In this document: piece by piece, positions 24,944 to 33,311 of the stretch
Numbering within the stretch: position 1 is the first letter of the stretch
How the letters are laid out: each line of letters starts with the position of its first letter
Source of the DNA: Streptomyces albiflavescens
Lineage (GTDB): Bacteria > Actinomycetota > Actinomycetes > Streptomycetales > Streptomycetaceae
Assembly (NCBI RefSeq): GCF_014645835.1
Contig: NZ_BMMM01000005.1
Span: 62,001 to 126,000, forward strand
Reading direction: 5' to 3'
Length of the DNA stretch: 64,000 nt
Notes under the pieces: model-generated
Databases searched by the model: none
What the model was told of the DNA's origin: nothing
Seen by the model: the letters and a program-made list of their open reading frames with translations, nothing else
Position numbers and translations under genes: made by a program

Positions 24944-25671
24944 GTGGCGTCGTGGAAGACGAGGCCGAGGGTGTGCCGCCTGCCGGAGCGGACGGTGCTC
25001 ACCCCGTGCCGCATGGGGCCGACGGACCAGCCGCGCTGGGAGGCGACAGGCCGGTCGCGGGTGGTGAAGATCAGCCCGTGCCCCTGCGGCAGGGTGGTGG
25101 ACGATCCGCGGGACTGGGCGCGGGGGCGCTGCTCGGTCATGATGAACTCGCCGCCCCTGTAGTCGACTCCGGGCACGTCGAGGCCGATGACGACCTGGAG
25201 CGGGAAGACGGCGTCGCCGAACACATCGCGGTGCAGGGCGTTCCAGTCCCCGGCCCCGTAACGCAGAAGGATCTGAGCGGACTTGGCCTGCCCGGCGCCA
25301 TGGCAGAGCGCCAACCACTCCCGCAGGCCGTCCGGCCAGGGGGACGGCTGAGCCAGTTTGGCGGCCCAGTCGCGGGCGATGGGCAACAGGTGCGGGTAGA
25401 GTGCTTCCCTCAACTCCCGTACAGCATCCGGTAGTTCATGGGTGAAGTAGCGGTACTGTCCGGAGCCGAACCGGTGGCGGGCCATGTCGACCGTGGTGCG
25501 GAAGTGCTCCGGATTGTCGTAGAGGTCCGTCATCGCCGCGCACTCGGCGGGAGTGAGCAGCCGACCGGTGAGGGCGTGGCCGTACTCGTTGATCTCCGCG
25601 GTCAGCGCGTCCCAGTCCGCCGAGTCGACCCGCTCGCTGAGCGTGCCCGGAAGTCGGGTGGTGCCGATCAT
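24940..25671 (-). CDS. 2-oxoglutarate/Fe(II)-dependent oxygenase
   Basis: The 243-residue dioxygenase has its HxD in WNALHRDVFGDAVFPLQVVI, the distal His in MRHGVSTVRSGRRHTLGLVF, and Arg residues just after that fit 2-oxoglutarate binding. YRGGEFIMTEQRPRAQSRG is typical of prolyl-4-hydroxylase-like 2OG oxygenases. It lies between ogt and an Ada-type zinc protein, so a role in oxidative dealkylation, comparable in job to AlkB but different in sequence, is a reasonable inference. Confidence 0.85.
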   Translation of the reverse strand: MIGTTRLPGTLSERVDSADWDALTAEINEYGHALTGRLLTPAECAAMTDLYDNPEHFRTTVDMARHRFGSGQYRYFTHELPDAVRELREALYPHLLPIARDWAAKLAQPSPWPDGLREWLALCHGAGQAKSAQILLRYGAGDWNALHRDVFGDAVFPLQVVIGLDVPGVDYRGGEFIMTEQRPRAQSRGSSTTLPQGHGLIFTTRDRPVASQRGWSVGPMRHGVSTVRSGRRHTLGLVFHDAT

Positions 25672-25744
25672 GGTGTCCTCCCGGGAGGTGGAAGCCGCAG
25701 GGCCTCTTCGTGATGTTCCGGGCCCTGCGACCGATGGAGGCCGG

Positions 25745-26251
25745 TCATGCGGCCCGGCGGGCGTTCTCGAGGTCCAGCAGCTGCCGCTTGCGGTCCAGGC
25801 CGCCGGCGTATCCGGTCAGCGCACCGCTGCTGCCCAGCACGCGGTGACAGGGACGTACGACGAGCAGCGGGTTCGCGCCGATGGCGGCGCCCACCGCGCG
25901 CGAGGCCGAGCGGGGGATGCCGAGGCGGTCGGCGACCTGCGCGTAGGTGAGGGTGGTGCCGTAGTCGATGCCTTCCAAAACCCTCCACACCTGCTGCTGG
26001 AAGGGTGTGCCGCCGGTGGTGTACTCGATGTCGAAGCGGGTGAGCTCGCCGTCGAAGTACGAGCCGAGCCGGCGGATGATCTCGGCGAAGGCGTCGGTGT
26101 CCTCGTGCCAGCCGTCCTGGACGGTGACGCCGCCCTTCTGGCCGGGCACCGAGAGCGAACTCAGCGCGGTGCCGCCCGTCGCGGTCTCCGACTCCTCACC
26201 CACCAGCAGAAGTTCGCCCAGCGGGCTGTCGAGCATCGCGTAGATAGTCAT
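25745..26251 (-). CDS. ogt: Methylated-DNA-protein cysteine methyltransferase
   Basis: The 168-residue protein is a complete Ogt/MGMT. The acceptor motif is LLVVRPCHRVLGSSGALTG (PCHRV), preceded by the DNA-binding FQQQVWRVLEGIDYGTTLTY and SRAVGAAIGANP. It repairs O6-alkylguanine by transferring the alkyl group to the Cys, a suicide reaction. It heads a minus-strand group with a 2OG oxygenase 73 bases downstream and an Ada-type zinc protein. Confidence 0.95.
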   Translation of the reverse strand: MTIYAMLDSPLGELLLVGEESETATGGTALSSLSVPGQKGGVTVQDGWHEDTDAFAEIIRRLGSYFDGELTRFDIEYTTGGTPFQQQVWRVLEGIDYGTTLTYAQVADRLGIPRSASRAVGAAIGANPLLVVRPCHRVLGSSGALTGYAGGLDRKRQLLDLENARRAA

Positions 26252-26457
26252 CGTTCTTCCTTTTTCTGGCGATTCATCTTCGCGTACGAGTCTGCCGCTC
26301 CCGTGGCTGCGCGTCTGGCGGTATTCGGACGTCACACTGGGCGGGCGCTTGGCGAGCATGGGCACCTCGGCGGCCAGGGCTCCCCGGTGCTTCAGGTGCG
26401 GCGCTTCGGGAACGTACGGAAGACAAGCGAATCTCGGGCAGACGGGAAAGCACCGGC

Positions 26458-27639
26458 ATGGACATCGACGCGCTGCGCAAGGACACCCCGGGCACGGCGA
26501 ACCGCGTGCACCTCAACAACGCCGGAGCCGGTTTGCTCTCCCGGCAGACCCTTGCGGCGATGACCTCCCATCTGGAACTCGAAGCGGCCATCGGCGGATA
26601 CGAGGCGGCACTCCAGGAGCGGGACAGAATCGACGAAACCTACACGCACATCGCCCGGCTGGTGGGCGGACGGGCCGACGAGATCGCGCTGTTCGACAAC
26701 TCCACCCACGCGTGGAACGCCGCCTTCTACTCCATGGCCTTCGAGCCGGGCGACCGCATCCTGACCGGCCGGGCCGAGTACGGCAGCAATGTGCTGGCCT
26801 ATCTGCAGGTCGCCCGGCGTACCGGCGCCGAGGTCGTGGTGGTCCCCGACGACGAGTCCGGACAGCTCGACACCGCGGCCCTGGCCAACCTGATCGACGA
26901 GCGGACCAAACTGGTCGGAGTCAGCCACATCCCCACCAGCGGCGGCCTGATCAACCCGGCGGCCGACATCGGCAGGATCACGCGGGCGGCCGGCGTGCCC
27001 TTCCTGCTGGACGCCACACAGTCCGTGGGGCAATTTCCCGTCGACGTCGCCGAGATCGGCTGCGACATGCTCACCGCCACCGGCCGCAAGTTCCTGCGCG
27101 GACCGCGAGGAATCGGCTTCCTGTGGGTCCGTCCGGAGGCTCTGGAGTACCTCGACCCGTTCGTCTGCGAGATCGAGGCCGCCACCTGGGACGGCGAGCG
27201 TGGCTTCACCTGGCACGACGGCGCGCGGCGCTTCGAGACCTGGGAGGTGAGCTACTCCAACGTCCTGGGGCTGCACACGGCCGTGGTCCAGGCCCTCGAC
27301 CTGGGCCTGGACCAGATCGGCAAGCGAGTCGTAGCCCTCGGCGCCTACCTGCGCGACCGGCTCGAGGCCCTGCCCGGCGTCACCACGTACGACCTGGGCC
27401 GGGACCGGTGCGCCATCGTGACGGCGAAGGTCGATGCCCTGCCCACCGCCGACGTCGCGGCGGCGCTCGCACAGCGAGGCATCAATGTCTCCACGACCAC
27501 CCCCGAGCACACCCAGTTCGACACCGAGAACCGGGGCGTCCACCCCCTGGTGCGGCTCTCCCCGCACTACTACAACACCGAGGATGAACTCGACCAGGCC
27601 GTCGAGGTCATCGCCGAAGTCGCGCGCACGGCCGGCTGA
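26458..27639 (+). CDS. Class V aminotransferase (cysteine desulfurase-like fold)
   Basis: The 393-residue PLP enzyme has NRVHLNNAGAGLLSRQTLAA at the N-terminus, PFLLDATQSVGQFPVDVAEI with the PLP-binding Asp, and DMLTATGRKFLRGPRGIGFL with the PLP Lys. No conserved Cys loop of NifS/SufS is evident, so amine transfer or an elimination is likelier than desulfuration. The ATG is 206 bases from the divergent ogt gene. Related genes act on selenocysteine, isopenicillin N or ergothioneine-type intermediates; the substrate here is unknown. Confidence 0.87.
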   Translation: MDIDALRKDTPGTANRVHLNNAGAGLLSRQTLAAMTSHLELEAAIGGYEAALQERDRIDETYTHIARLVGGRADEIALFDNSTHAWNAAFYSMAFEPGDRILTGRAEYGSNVLAYLQVARRTGAEVVVVPDDESGQLDTAALANLIDERTKLVGVSHIPTSGGLINPAADIGRITRAAGVPFLLDATQSVGQFPVDVAEIGCDMLTATGRKFLRGPRGIGFLWVRPEALEYLDPFVCEIEAATWDGERGFTWHDGARRFETWEVSYSNVLGLHTAVVQALDLGLDQIGKRVVALGAYLRDRLEALPGVTTYDLGRDRCAIVTAKVDALPTADVAAALAQRGINVSTTTPEHTQFDTENRGVHPLVRLSPHYYNTEDELDQAVEVIAEVARTAG

Positions 27640-27670
27640 CCGACGGTCATGCCCCGCACCGAGGCCGGCA

Positions 27671-27850
27671 TCAGCGGACCGGGGGCCGGCCGAGTCGGTC
27701 GGTCAGTCCGACCTCGAGGAGCGCGGTCTTCTTCGTTCCGAGGCAGGCGAGGCTCGACGCGTCGAAGACCCAGGTGGTGTCACCGGGGGAGGGGTCCTTG
27801 AAACGCCTCGACGACCTCTCGAAGGCGCGAGGACCCATCGTCCGTGCCGG
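27671..27850 (-). pseudogene. Truncated C-terminus of a CU044_5270-like protein
   Basis: The minus frame ending at 27671 reads DTTWVFDASSLACLGTKK and then TALLEVGLTDRLGRPPVR. It resembles the WxFDxxSLxFLG and VDxxGxxP end of actinobacterial CU044_5270 proteins. No N-terminal part remains; further upstream this frame runs through the cyclase gene. It is probably a decayed fragment. Only the short C-terminal match supports the call. Confidence 0.4.
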
Positions 27851-27855
27851 AGCGC

Positions 27856-28545
27856 CTACGCCAAGTCCGCCCGGTGCCCGATGCGGGCCGTCGCCCGGAC
27901 CGGAGCCCCGTCCGCCCCGGGCAGGTGCAGCGGGAAGAGGAACACCTCCACCGGGCTGCCCGAAGCCTGAGCGGCGGCGACCTGGTCGAGGCGCGTCAGG
28001 TTTTCGGCGATCACGCCTTCCGTGCCGCACAGGATGCGGTGTGCCGGCAGGTCGGCGCCGCCCGTGGGGTCCACGCTCAGCGCGTCGACGCCGACGGTGC
28101 GGACGCCCGCATTGACGACGGCCTGGGCCGCCTCGGGTGTGAGCCAGGGATGCGCCAGGTAGTGGTCCGTCCCCCAGTACGCCGACCAGCCGGTGGCCAG
28201 CAGGAGGATCGCGCCGGGCGCGAGGCGCACGCGGGCCAGCGCGGGCCCGAGCAGGTCGGGGGTGATCGGGGCTCGCGCCGGGAGGCCGCGGACGTCGGCG
28301 ACGACCGCGGGACCCGCGAACCGCTCCAGCGGCAGGTCGTCCAGCCTGGGCCAGGCCTCGTCCACGTGGTACGGCGCGTCGACGTGCGTCCCGGACTGCG
28401 AACCCATATGCAGCCGCAGAACGTTGACGCCGTGCTCGGCGACCCGCAGCGCGCGGTCCACCTCCACCTGCGGGTCACCGGGATAGACGGGCATCCCGGT
28501 GACCACGGGGACGGAGAGATCGAGCCAGGACTCCCTCGCGTGCAT
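27856..28545 (-). CDS. Cyclase family protein (kynurenine formamidase-like)
   Basis: The 229-residue metal hydrolase has the family signature MGSQSGTHVDAPYHVDEAWP (HxGTHxDxPxH type). DLSVPVVTGMPVYPGDPQVE at the start and GVRTVGVDALSVDP near the end are also typical. ATG 28545 follows GGTGAGGGAC; ATG 28560 is an alternative close to the permease stop. It is downstream of an NCS1 permease in the same operon, so it may hydrolyse a heterocyclic or amide compound taken up by that permease. Confidence 0.87.
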   Translation of the reverse strand: MHARESWLDLSVPVVTGMPVYPGDPQVEVDRALRVAEHGVNVLRLHMGSQSGTHVDAPYHVDEAWPRLDDLPLERFAGPAVVADVRGLPARAPITPDLLGPALARVRLAPGAILLLATGWSAYWGTDHYLAHPWLTPEAAQAVVNAGVRTVGVDALSVDPTGGADLPAHRILCGTEGVIAENLTRLDQVAAAQASGSPVEVFLFPLHLPGADGAPVRATARIGHRADLA

Positions 28546-28562
28546 GTCCCTCACCAGCATCC

Positions 28563-30146
28563 TCAGTTGCTCTCTACGGCGAGCACCGGCTGCGCGCCGT
28601 CGGTCTCCGTGCCGGGGCCGGTGATCGGCGGCACCGGCACCTCGACCGTACGGGCCAGCCGCGCACCCTCGGGTCCGTAGACGGCCCGGGGTTCGGGGAA
28701 GAGCCGCAGCAGCCCCAGGAACAGGACGGCGGCCACGGCCAGCGACAGCGGCAGGCTGATGTCGATGCCGTTCGCCAGGTCGCCCAGCGGACCGACGAAC
28801 TGCCCGGGGATGTTGGTGAACAGCACACCGATCACCGCGGACACCCACCAGGCGGTCATGCCCCGCCAGTTCCAGCCGTGCGTGAACCAGTAGCGGCCGC
28901 CGCGCTGGCGGCGGTTGAAGACCTGGAGCGCGTCCGGGTCGTACCAGCCGCGCCGGGTGTAGAAGCCGAGGATCATCACGACCATCCACGGAGTCGTGCA
29001 GGTGATGATCATCGTGGCGAATGTCGAGATGGACTGCACCAGGTCGAAGCCGAAGCGCCCGACGAAGATGAACGCGATCGACAACGCGCCGACCAGGAAC
29101 GTCGCCTGGACCCGCGACAGACGCGGGAACACCGACGAGAAGTCCAGCCCGGTCCCGTACAACGATGTCGTGCCGGTCGACATGCCGCCGATCAGCGCGA
29201 GCAGACACACCGGCAGGAAGAACCAGCTCGGCGAGATGGCCAGCAGTCCGCCCACGAAGTCGGGAGCGGCCGGGTCGACGTACTTCGGGGCCTTGGTCGC
29301 GATGATGCTCGCCGTCGCGAGACCGAAGACGAACGGCAGCAGGGTCGCGATCTGGGAGAGGAACGCGGCGCCGACGACCTTGCGGCGGGGTGTGTTCGCC
29401 GGGATGTAGCGGGACCAGTCGCCGAGGAACGCTCCGAAGGACACCGGGTTCGAGAGCACGATCAGTGCCGAGCCGATGAAGGAGGGCCAGAACAGCGCCT
29501 GCGTCGCCGAGTCGGCGGAGGCGGTGAAGACACCTGCGTACGACGGGTCGAAGTCACCGGCGAAGGCGATCGCGCCGAGCAGGAACAGCACGGTCGCCGA
29601 GGCCACGGCGATCTTGTTGACGAACAGCATGAACCGGAACCCGTACACGCACACCGCGAGCACCAGACCGCCGAACAGCGCGTACGCGACGACGTACGAC
29701 AGCGTGCTGCGTTCCAGGCCGAACAGCCGGTGCGCGCCGCCGACCAGGGCGTCGCCGGAGCTCCACACCGAGATCGAGAAGAACGCGATGGCCGTGAGCA
29801 GCGAGAGGAACGAGCCGACGACCCGGCCGTGCACACCCAGGTGCGCGGAGGAGGCGACAGCGTTGTTCGTGCCGTTGACCGGGCCGAACACCGCCATCGG
29901 GCACAGGATCAGCGCGCCGACGACGACTCCGAGGAGTGTTGCCGCGAGCCCCTGCCAGAAGGAGAGGCCGAAGAGGATGGGGAAGGCCCCGAGGACGCAG
30001 GTGGAGAAGGTGTTCGCACCACCGAAGGCGACCCGGAACAGGTCGAGCGGCGATGCGGTGCGGTCCGCGTCGGGGATGCGCTCGACGCCGTAGGTCTCCA
30101 CCTCGGTGAGGGACGGCGGCGGCGTGGCGGGGGAGTTCTCGGACAA
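28563..30146 (-). CDS. NCS1 family nucleobase/hydantoin-type permease
   Basis: The 527-residue membrane protein has about twelve hydrophobic helices and NCS1 features: SPLDLFRVAFGGANTFSTCV, PMAVFGPVNGTNNAVASSAH, GAFLGDWSRYIPANTPRRKV and YTRRGWYDPDALQVFNRRQR. It probably imports cytosine, purines, allantoin or hydantoins. The cyclase-family gene follows after a short gap, suggesting uptake linked to ring opening. Confidence 0.92.
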   Translation of the reverse strand: MSENSPATPPPSLTEVETYGVERIPDADRTASPLDLFRVAFGGANTFSTCVLGAFPILFGLSFWQGLAATLLGVVVGALILCPMAVFGPVNGTNNAVASSAHLGVHGRVVGSFLSLLTAIAFFSISVWSSGDALVGGAHRLFGLERSTLSYVVAYALFGGLVLAVCVYGFRFMLFVNKIAVASATVLFLLGAIAFAGDFDPSYAGVFTASADSATQALFWPSFIGSALIVLSNPVSFGAFLGDWSRYIPANTPRRKVVGAAFLSQIATLLPFVFGLATASIIATKAPKYVDPAAPDFVGGLLAISPSWFFLPVCLLALIGGMSTGTTSLYGTGLDFSSVFPRLSRVQATFLVGALSIAFIFVGRFGFDLVQSISTFATMIITCTTPWMVVMILGFYTRRGWYDPDALQVFNRRQRGGRYWFTHGWNWRGMTAWWVSAVIGVLFTNIPGQFVGPLGDLANGIDISLPLSLAVAAVLFLGLLRLFPEPRAVYGPEGARLARTVEVPVPPITGPGTETDGAQPVLAVESN

Positions 30147-30334
30147 AGGGGCTCCAGCGAAGTGCCTGTACCGGAAGGGCGACGGAGCGCGTGGTGGCGC
30201 TGGGGGCGGGGTGGCCGGTTGTCGCCGCTGGGTGTGCGGCGTGAGTGGACGGCCTCCTTGGGGGATCTGCCGACGCTAAGGCGGTGCGACGGCCGCGGAA
30301 AAGGAGGCGAATCATCCATTCCTCATGTCCGAGA

Positions 30335-30349
30335 TGGACTATTGGTCCA
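30335..30349. promoter_or_regulatory. Palindrome TGGAC-N5-GTCCA upstream of the permease operon
   Basis: A perfect 5-5-5 inverted repeat (TGGAC TATTG GTCCA) sits about 190 bases upstream of the NCS1 gene and just past the F420 oxidase stop. It could be an operator of a GntR or IclR-type regulator encoded elsewhere. Confidence 0.4.
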
Positions 30350-30370
30350 CCGCCTGGGGCGGTCGGCGGC

Positions 30371-30835
30371 TCAGCCGGGCGGGTCGGTCTCTCGTGCGGC
30401 GCGCCAGCCGTGCCACCGGTGGACGGTGATCGCGATCACCGGGCCGTCCGGCGGCTGCGAGCGGTACGGCGCGTACTTCTCCCGCAGCAGGGCGATCGCC
30501 GCGGTGTACTCGTCCCGGGACTCCGGCGCGTCGGGCGGCAGGATGCGGGCGTCGCCGTCCGCCCGCACCCACCACAGCCGGTCCCAGTCCTCGTCGTACG
30601 CGTCCACGAGCAGACACACGGCCGGGTGGGCGGCGATGTTGCGCAGCCGCTTGAGCCGCGGTGATCTCTTGGGCTTCCGGTCGACGGCGGTGACGATCTC
30701 GTCGCCGTGGAGCGCGATGTCGCCGTGCCGTGCGAACACCACCGGCACCAGGTGGGGTCGCCCGTCGGCGTCCACCGTCGCCAGGCGCGCCACCCGTGCC
30801 GTCAGAAACCGGCGACGCGCCTCGTCCTCGTCCAT
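30371..30835 (-). CDS. PPOX-class F420-dependent oxidoreductase (TIGR03668-like)
   Basis: The 154-residue split-barrel protein has MDEDEARRRFLTARVARLAT, VDADGRPHLVPVVFARHGD and IVTAVDRKPKRSPRLKRLRN, as in TIGR03668 F420-binding pyridoxamine-oxidase-like proteins. The ATG at 30835 is preferred; upstream codons overlap the end of the LLM gene in a non-coding manner. It lies 43 bases downstream of an F420-type LLM gene, so the two may use the same cofactor. Confidence 0.87.
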   Translation of the reverse strand: MDEDEARRRFLTARVARLATVDADGRPHLVPVVFARHGDIALHGDEIVTAVDRKPKRSPRLKRLRNIAAHPAVCLLVDAYDEDWDRLWWVRADGDARILPPDAPESRDEYTAAIALLREKYAPYRSQPPDGPVIAITVHRWHGWRAARETDPPG

Positions 30836-30878
30836 GTCCGGCACGGTGAGCTCCGTATCCCCCGGCGGCCGGGCGCGG

Positions 30879-31706
30879 TCAGCGGTAGGCGGACGCGGCT
30901 TCAGCGAGCTCGTCCAGCGTACGCAGTGTCTGGTCCTCCGGCCGGGTCGGCAGATAGAGCAGCACGCGTTCGACGCCGAGTTCCGCGTAGATGTCGAGGG
31001 ACTCACGGTCGTGCCGGGCCGCGTACACGACCACGGTCGGCCCGTCACCGGCGACCTGCCGCATGCGGTCGATCCGCGCGCCGAGTTCCTTGGGAGGTAC
31101 GCCGCTGGGCATCCACGCCGTCCCGTGTTCGGCGACTCGGGCGAAGGCGCGGTCGCTGTTGCCGCCGACCCAGAGGGGCGGGTAGGGCCCTTGGACCGGC
31201 TTGGGCCAGCTGTAGACCGGGTCGAAGTCGACGAAGTCGCCGTGGAACTCGGCCTCGTCCTTGGTCCACAGCTCGATGATCGCGCGGATACGTTCGTCCA
31301 TCAGCCGGCCGCGCTGGGCCGGATCCGTCCCGTGGTTGCGCATCTCCTCCCGGTTCCAGCCGGCGCCGACACCGAACACGGCACGGCCGCCGGAGACCAG
31401 ATCGAGGCTGGCCATTTCCTTCGCCGTGATGATCGGATCACGCTCGACCACGAGCGCGATCCCGGTGCCCAGCAGCAGCTTGCGGGTCACGGAGGCGACC
31501 GCGGCGAGCGCCACGAACGGGTCGAGCGTGCGGTAGTACACGCGGGGCAGATCACCACCCGCCGGGTACGGCGTCTCCCGCTTCACCGGAATGTGCGTGT
31601 GCTCGGCCAGCAGCAGCGCGTCGAACCCACGCTCCTCCAGGGCCGGTCCGAGCGCCGCCGGACCGATGCCCTCATCGGTGAGAAACGTCGACACCCCGAA
31701 CCTCAT
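30879..31706 (-). CDS. LLM-class F420-dependent oxidoreductase
   Basis: The 275-residue luciferase-like TIM barrel begins MRFGVSTFLTDEGIGPAALG and contains DALLLAEHTHIPVKRETPYP, LVSGGRAVFGVGAGWNREEM and YPPLWVGGNSDRAFARVAEH. These match TIGR03619-type F420-dependent enzymes rather than FMN luciferases. The substrate is unknown; cell-envelope lipids or secondary metabolites are usual. Confidence 0.9.
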   Translation of the reverse strand: MRFGVSTFLTDEGIGPAALGPALEERGFDALLLAEHTHIPVKRETPYPAGGDLPRVYYRTLDPFVALAAVASVTRKLLLGTGIALVVERDPIITAKEMASLDLVSGGRAVFGVGAGWNREEMRNHGTDPAQRGRLMDERIRAIIELWTKDEAEFHGDFVDFDPVYSWPKPVQGPYPPLWVGGNSDRAFARVAEHGTAWMPSGVPPKELGARIDRMRQVAGDGPTVVVYAARHDRESLDIYAELGVERVLLYLPTRPEDQTLRTLDELAEAASAYR

Positions 31707-31757
31707 CCGCGACCACCTCGTCTCGTCGGCACCTTGGTGCCAGTGTGGCGCGGTTCG

Positions 31758-32309
31758 TCACTCCTCGTCGGACGGGGCGTCTTCCGGTTCGGCGTCCGGG
31801 CCCTGGGCCCTGACCCGCTGCACGTGCTCCAGCGAGTCGCGCAGTTCGGTGAGCCAGTCGTCGGTGTGCCGCTGCACGAGGCGTACGCACCAGGCGAGGG
31901 CGTCGCTGCGGCTGCGGGCTGCACCGGCGGCGACGAGGGTGTCGAGGACCTGGCGTTCGGGCTGGCGCAACCGGGTCATGACCGGCGCGGCGATGTGCGT
32001 GAACAGCGCGCGCTCGCCGCCGCACTCCACACCCCAGGAGACCTTCTTGCGGAACCGGTGCTCGGCCTCGCGCGCCACCGCGACCCGGTCCTCGCGGGTG
32101 CGCTCCCGGAATTCCTGGATGCGTGCCTGGGCGGCAGCCTCCTTCTCGGCGTCCGAGGCGTCTTCGGTGAGCCGGGGCTCGGGGATGCGGCCGATGACGG
32201 TGATCTCCTCACGGTCGACCGTCACCTCCGCGAGGCTCTCGAAGAGGTCGTCGGGCAAGCGGCCGGCGAACCAGCCGCGCAGCTTCTCGCGCTGCTCTGT
32301 TGTAATCAT
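31758..32309 (-). CDS. Conserved hypothetical protein
   Basis: I do not recognise a characterised family. The 183-residue protein is hydrophilic and mostly helical (DASDAEKEAAAQARIQEFRE, REDRVAVAREAEHRFRKKVS), with a middle segment WGVECGGERALFTHIAAPVM and an acidic C-terminus. GC3 bias and length make it a real gene. A palindrome GTAAT-CACC-ATTAC lies immediately before its ATG, which suggests a repressor site. It is divergent from the SSI gene. Confidence 0.7.
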   Translation of the reverse strand: MITTEQREKLRGWFAGRLPDDLFESLAEVTVDREEITVIGRIPEPRLTEDASDAEKEAAAQARIQEFRERTREDRVAVAREAEHRFRKKVSWGVECGGERALFTHIAAPVMTRLRQPERQVLDTLVAAGAARSRSDALAWCVRLVQRHTDDWLTELRDSLEHVQRVRAQGPDAEPEDAPSDEE

Positions 32310-32323
32310 GTAATCACCATTAC
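32310..32323. promoter_or_regulatory. Palindrome abutting the start of the hypothetical gene
   Basis: GTAAT (32310-32314), CACC, ATTAC (32319-32323). A further GTAAT is at 32302-32306 within the first codons, giving three half sites around the ATG. A repressor bound here would block initiation. Confidence 0.4.
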
Positions 32324-32329
32324 TCCGTT

Positions 32330-32393
32330 GCTCGGCATAGGCAAGGGCCTCCGCCGTGAGCTGAAGCGGAATGTTTCAGGCCTATTGCCGAGC
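32330..32393. repeat. Long inverted repeat with 37-base loop
   Basis: The 13- and 14-base arms match except for one inserted base. It lies between the divergent hypothetical and SSI genes. Confidence 0.6.
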
Positions 32394-32617
32394 CAAGGGA
32401 ATCCGGCCAGGAAGGCGCTTCCTGTGATCAGCAACCGTGCCGTTCCCGGGCCTGTGCGTTCGAATTCCGTAACTTCACGCCACTGTTTCAACACTCAAAG
32501 TTACCGAAACGCATGGGGTCGATGTGTGTTTCCGGTGCGGACTCGGCAGACTCGCGCTCGCCGAACCGGCACCAACCGAGCCGGTACGGCCTTCAATCGA
32601 GCGGAAGGATGCACACA

Positions 32618-33052
32618 ATGCCGACCACCGCGCGCTGGGCAGCGACTCTCACCCTGACGGCCACCGCCGTCTGCGGACCCCTGCTCGGCTCCGCCCACGC
32701 GGCCCCGAGCCTCGGCCCGTCCGGGCTCTACGCCCCCTCGGCCCTGGTGCTCACCATGGGCCACGGCAACAGCGCGGCCACCGTCACTCCGGAACGGGCA
32801 GTCACCCTGAACTGCGCCCCGACCGCCTCCGGCACCCACCCCGCCGCCACCCAGGCCTGCGCCGAACTCCGCGGAGCCGGCGGCGACCTCGACGCTCTGA
32901 CGGTCAGAGACGGGGCCGTCTGTACGAAGCAGTTCGACCCTGTGGTCGTCACGGTGGACGGCGTCTGGCAGGGCAAGCGCGTCTCGTACGAGCGCACCTT
33001 CGCCAACGAGTGCGTGAAGAACTCCTACGGGATGACCGTCTTCACGTTCTGA
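32618..33052 (+). CDS. Secreted subtilisin-inhibitor (SSI) family protease inhibitor
   Basis: The 144-residue precursor has a Sec signal (ATLTLTATAVCGPLLGSAHA) with AHA-type cleavage near residue 28. Mature features include YAPSALVLTMGHGNSAATVT, CAPTASGTHPAATQACAELR with two Cys, and CTKQFDPVVVTVDGVWQGKR. By alignment with SSI (C-P-M-V-Y-D-P), P1 is Lys and P1' is Gln, as in plasminostreptin-type inhibitors, so trypsin-like proteases are the likely target. GGAAGGA precedes ATG 32618. A GC hairpin follows at 33112-33128. Confidence 0.93.
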   Translation: MPTTARWAATLTLTATAVCGPLLGSAHAAPSLGPSGLYAPSALVLTMGHGNSAATVTPERAVTLNCAPTASGTHPAATQACAELRGAGGDLDALTVRDGAVCTKQFDPVVVTVDGVWQGKRVSYERTFANECVKNSYGMTVFTF

Positions 33053-33111
33053 GGGACCGGGATCGCGCGGTCCTCGTGAACGTCGATCGAGGTCCGTAAC
33101 TGGGGAGTGCG

Positions 33112-33128
33112 GGCCCCGCCGCGGGGCC
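33112..33128 (+). terminator. Probable terminator after the SSI gene
   Basis: GGCCCCG-CCG-CGGGGCC forms a 7-bp perfect stem about 60 bases after the stop; no U-tract. Confidence 0.45.
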
Positions 33129-33311
33129 ACGCGATTTCGCACCGGGGGTCGGCCGGACAGAGTGGGGCTGTCGGCCGGCCCTCGGCATTCGTGTGTGGAC
33201 GATCGGCGGCGTATTCGCCTTCTCCTGCGCCACTGCTTCAACGAGCCCTGTCCAAGCGGTTGTTGAGGTGAAGGCGGTCGGACCGGGGGCGGGTGCCGGG
33301 GAGGCGCCCGC

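Larger units (their letters stand above)
32310..32617. other. Divergent intergenic region upstream of the SSI gene
   Basis: The region is AT-richer than its surroundings and carries no gene. It contains GTAAT-CACC-ATTAC at 32310-32323, and GCTCGGCATAGGC (32330-32342) facing GCCTATTGCCGAGC (32380-32393) across a 37-base loop. A promoter-like stretch TTCGAATTCCGTAACTTC is near 32460-32477. The inverted repeat may mark a leader structure or a terminator. Confidence 0.5.

Noticed and set aside
26458..27639. Cysteine desulfurase (SufS/NifS)
   Set aside because: The fold matches class V, but the catalytic Cys loop near the C-terminus is not seen and no Fe-S assembly genes are nearby.
28878..32657. 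A 1259-codon open frame on the plus strand
   Set aside because: It is antisense to five well-supported minus-strand genes (permease, two F420-type enzymes, hypothetical) and is Arg/Glu/Gln-rich in the way of high-GC antisense shadows.
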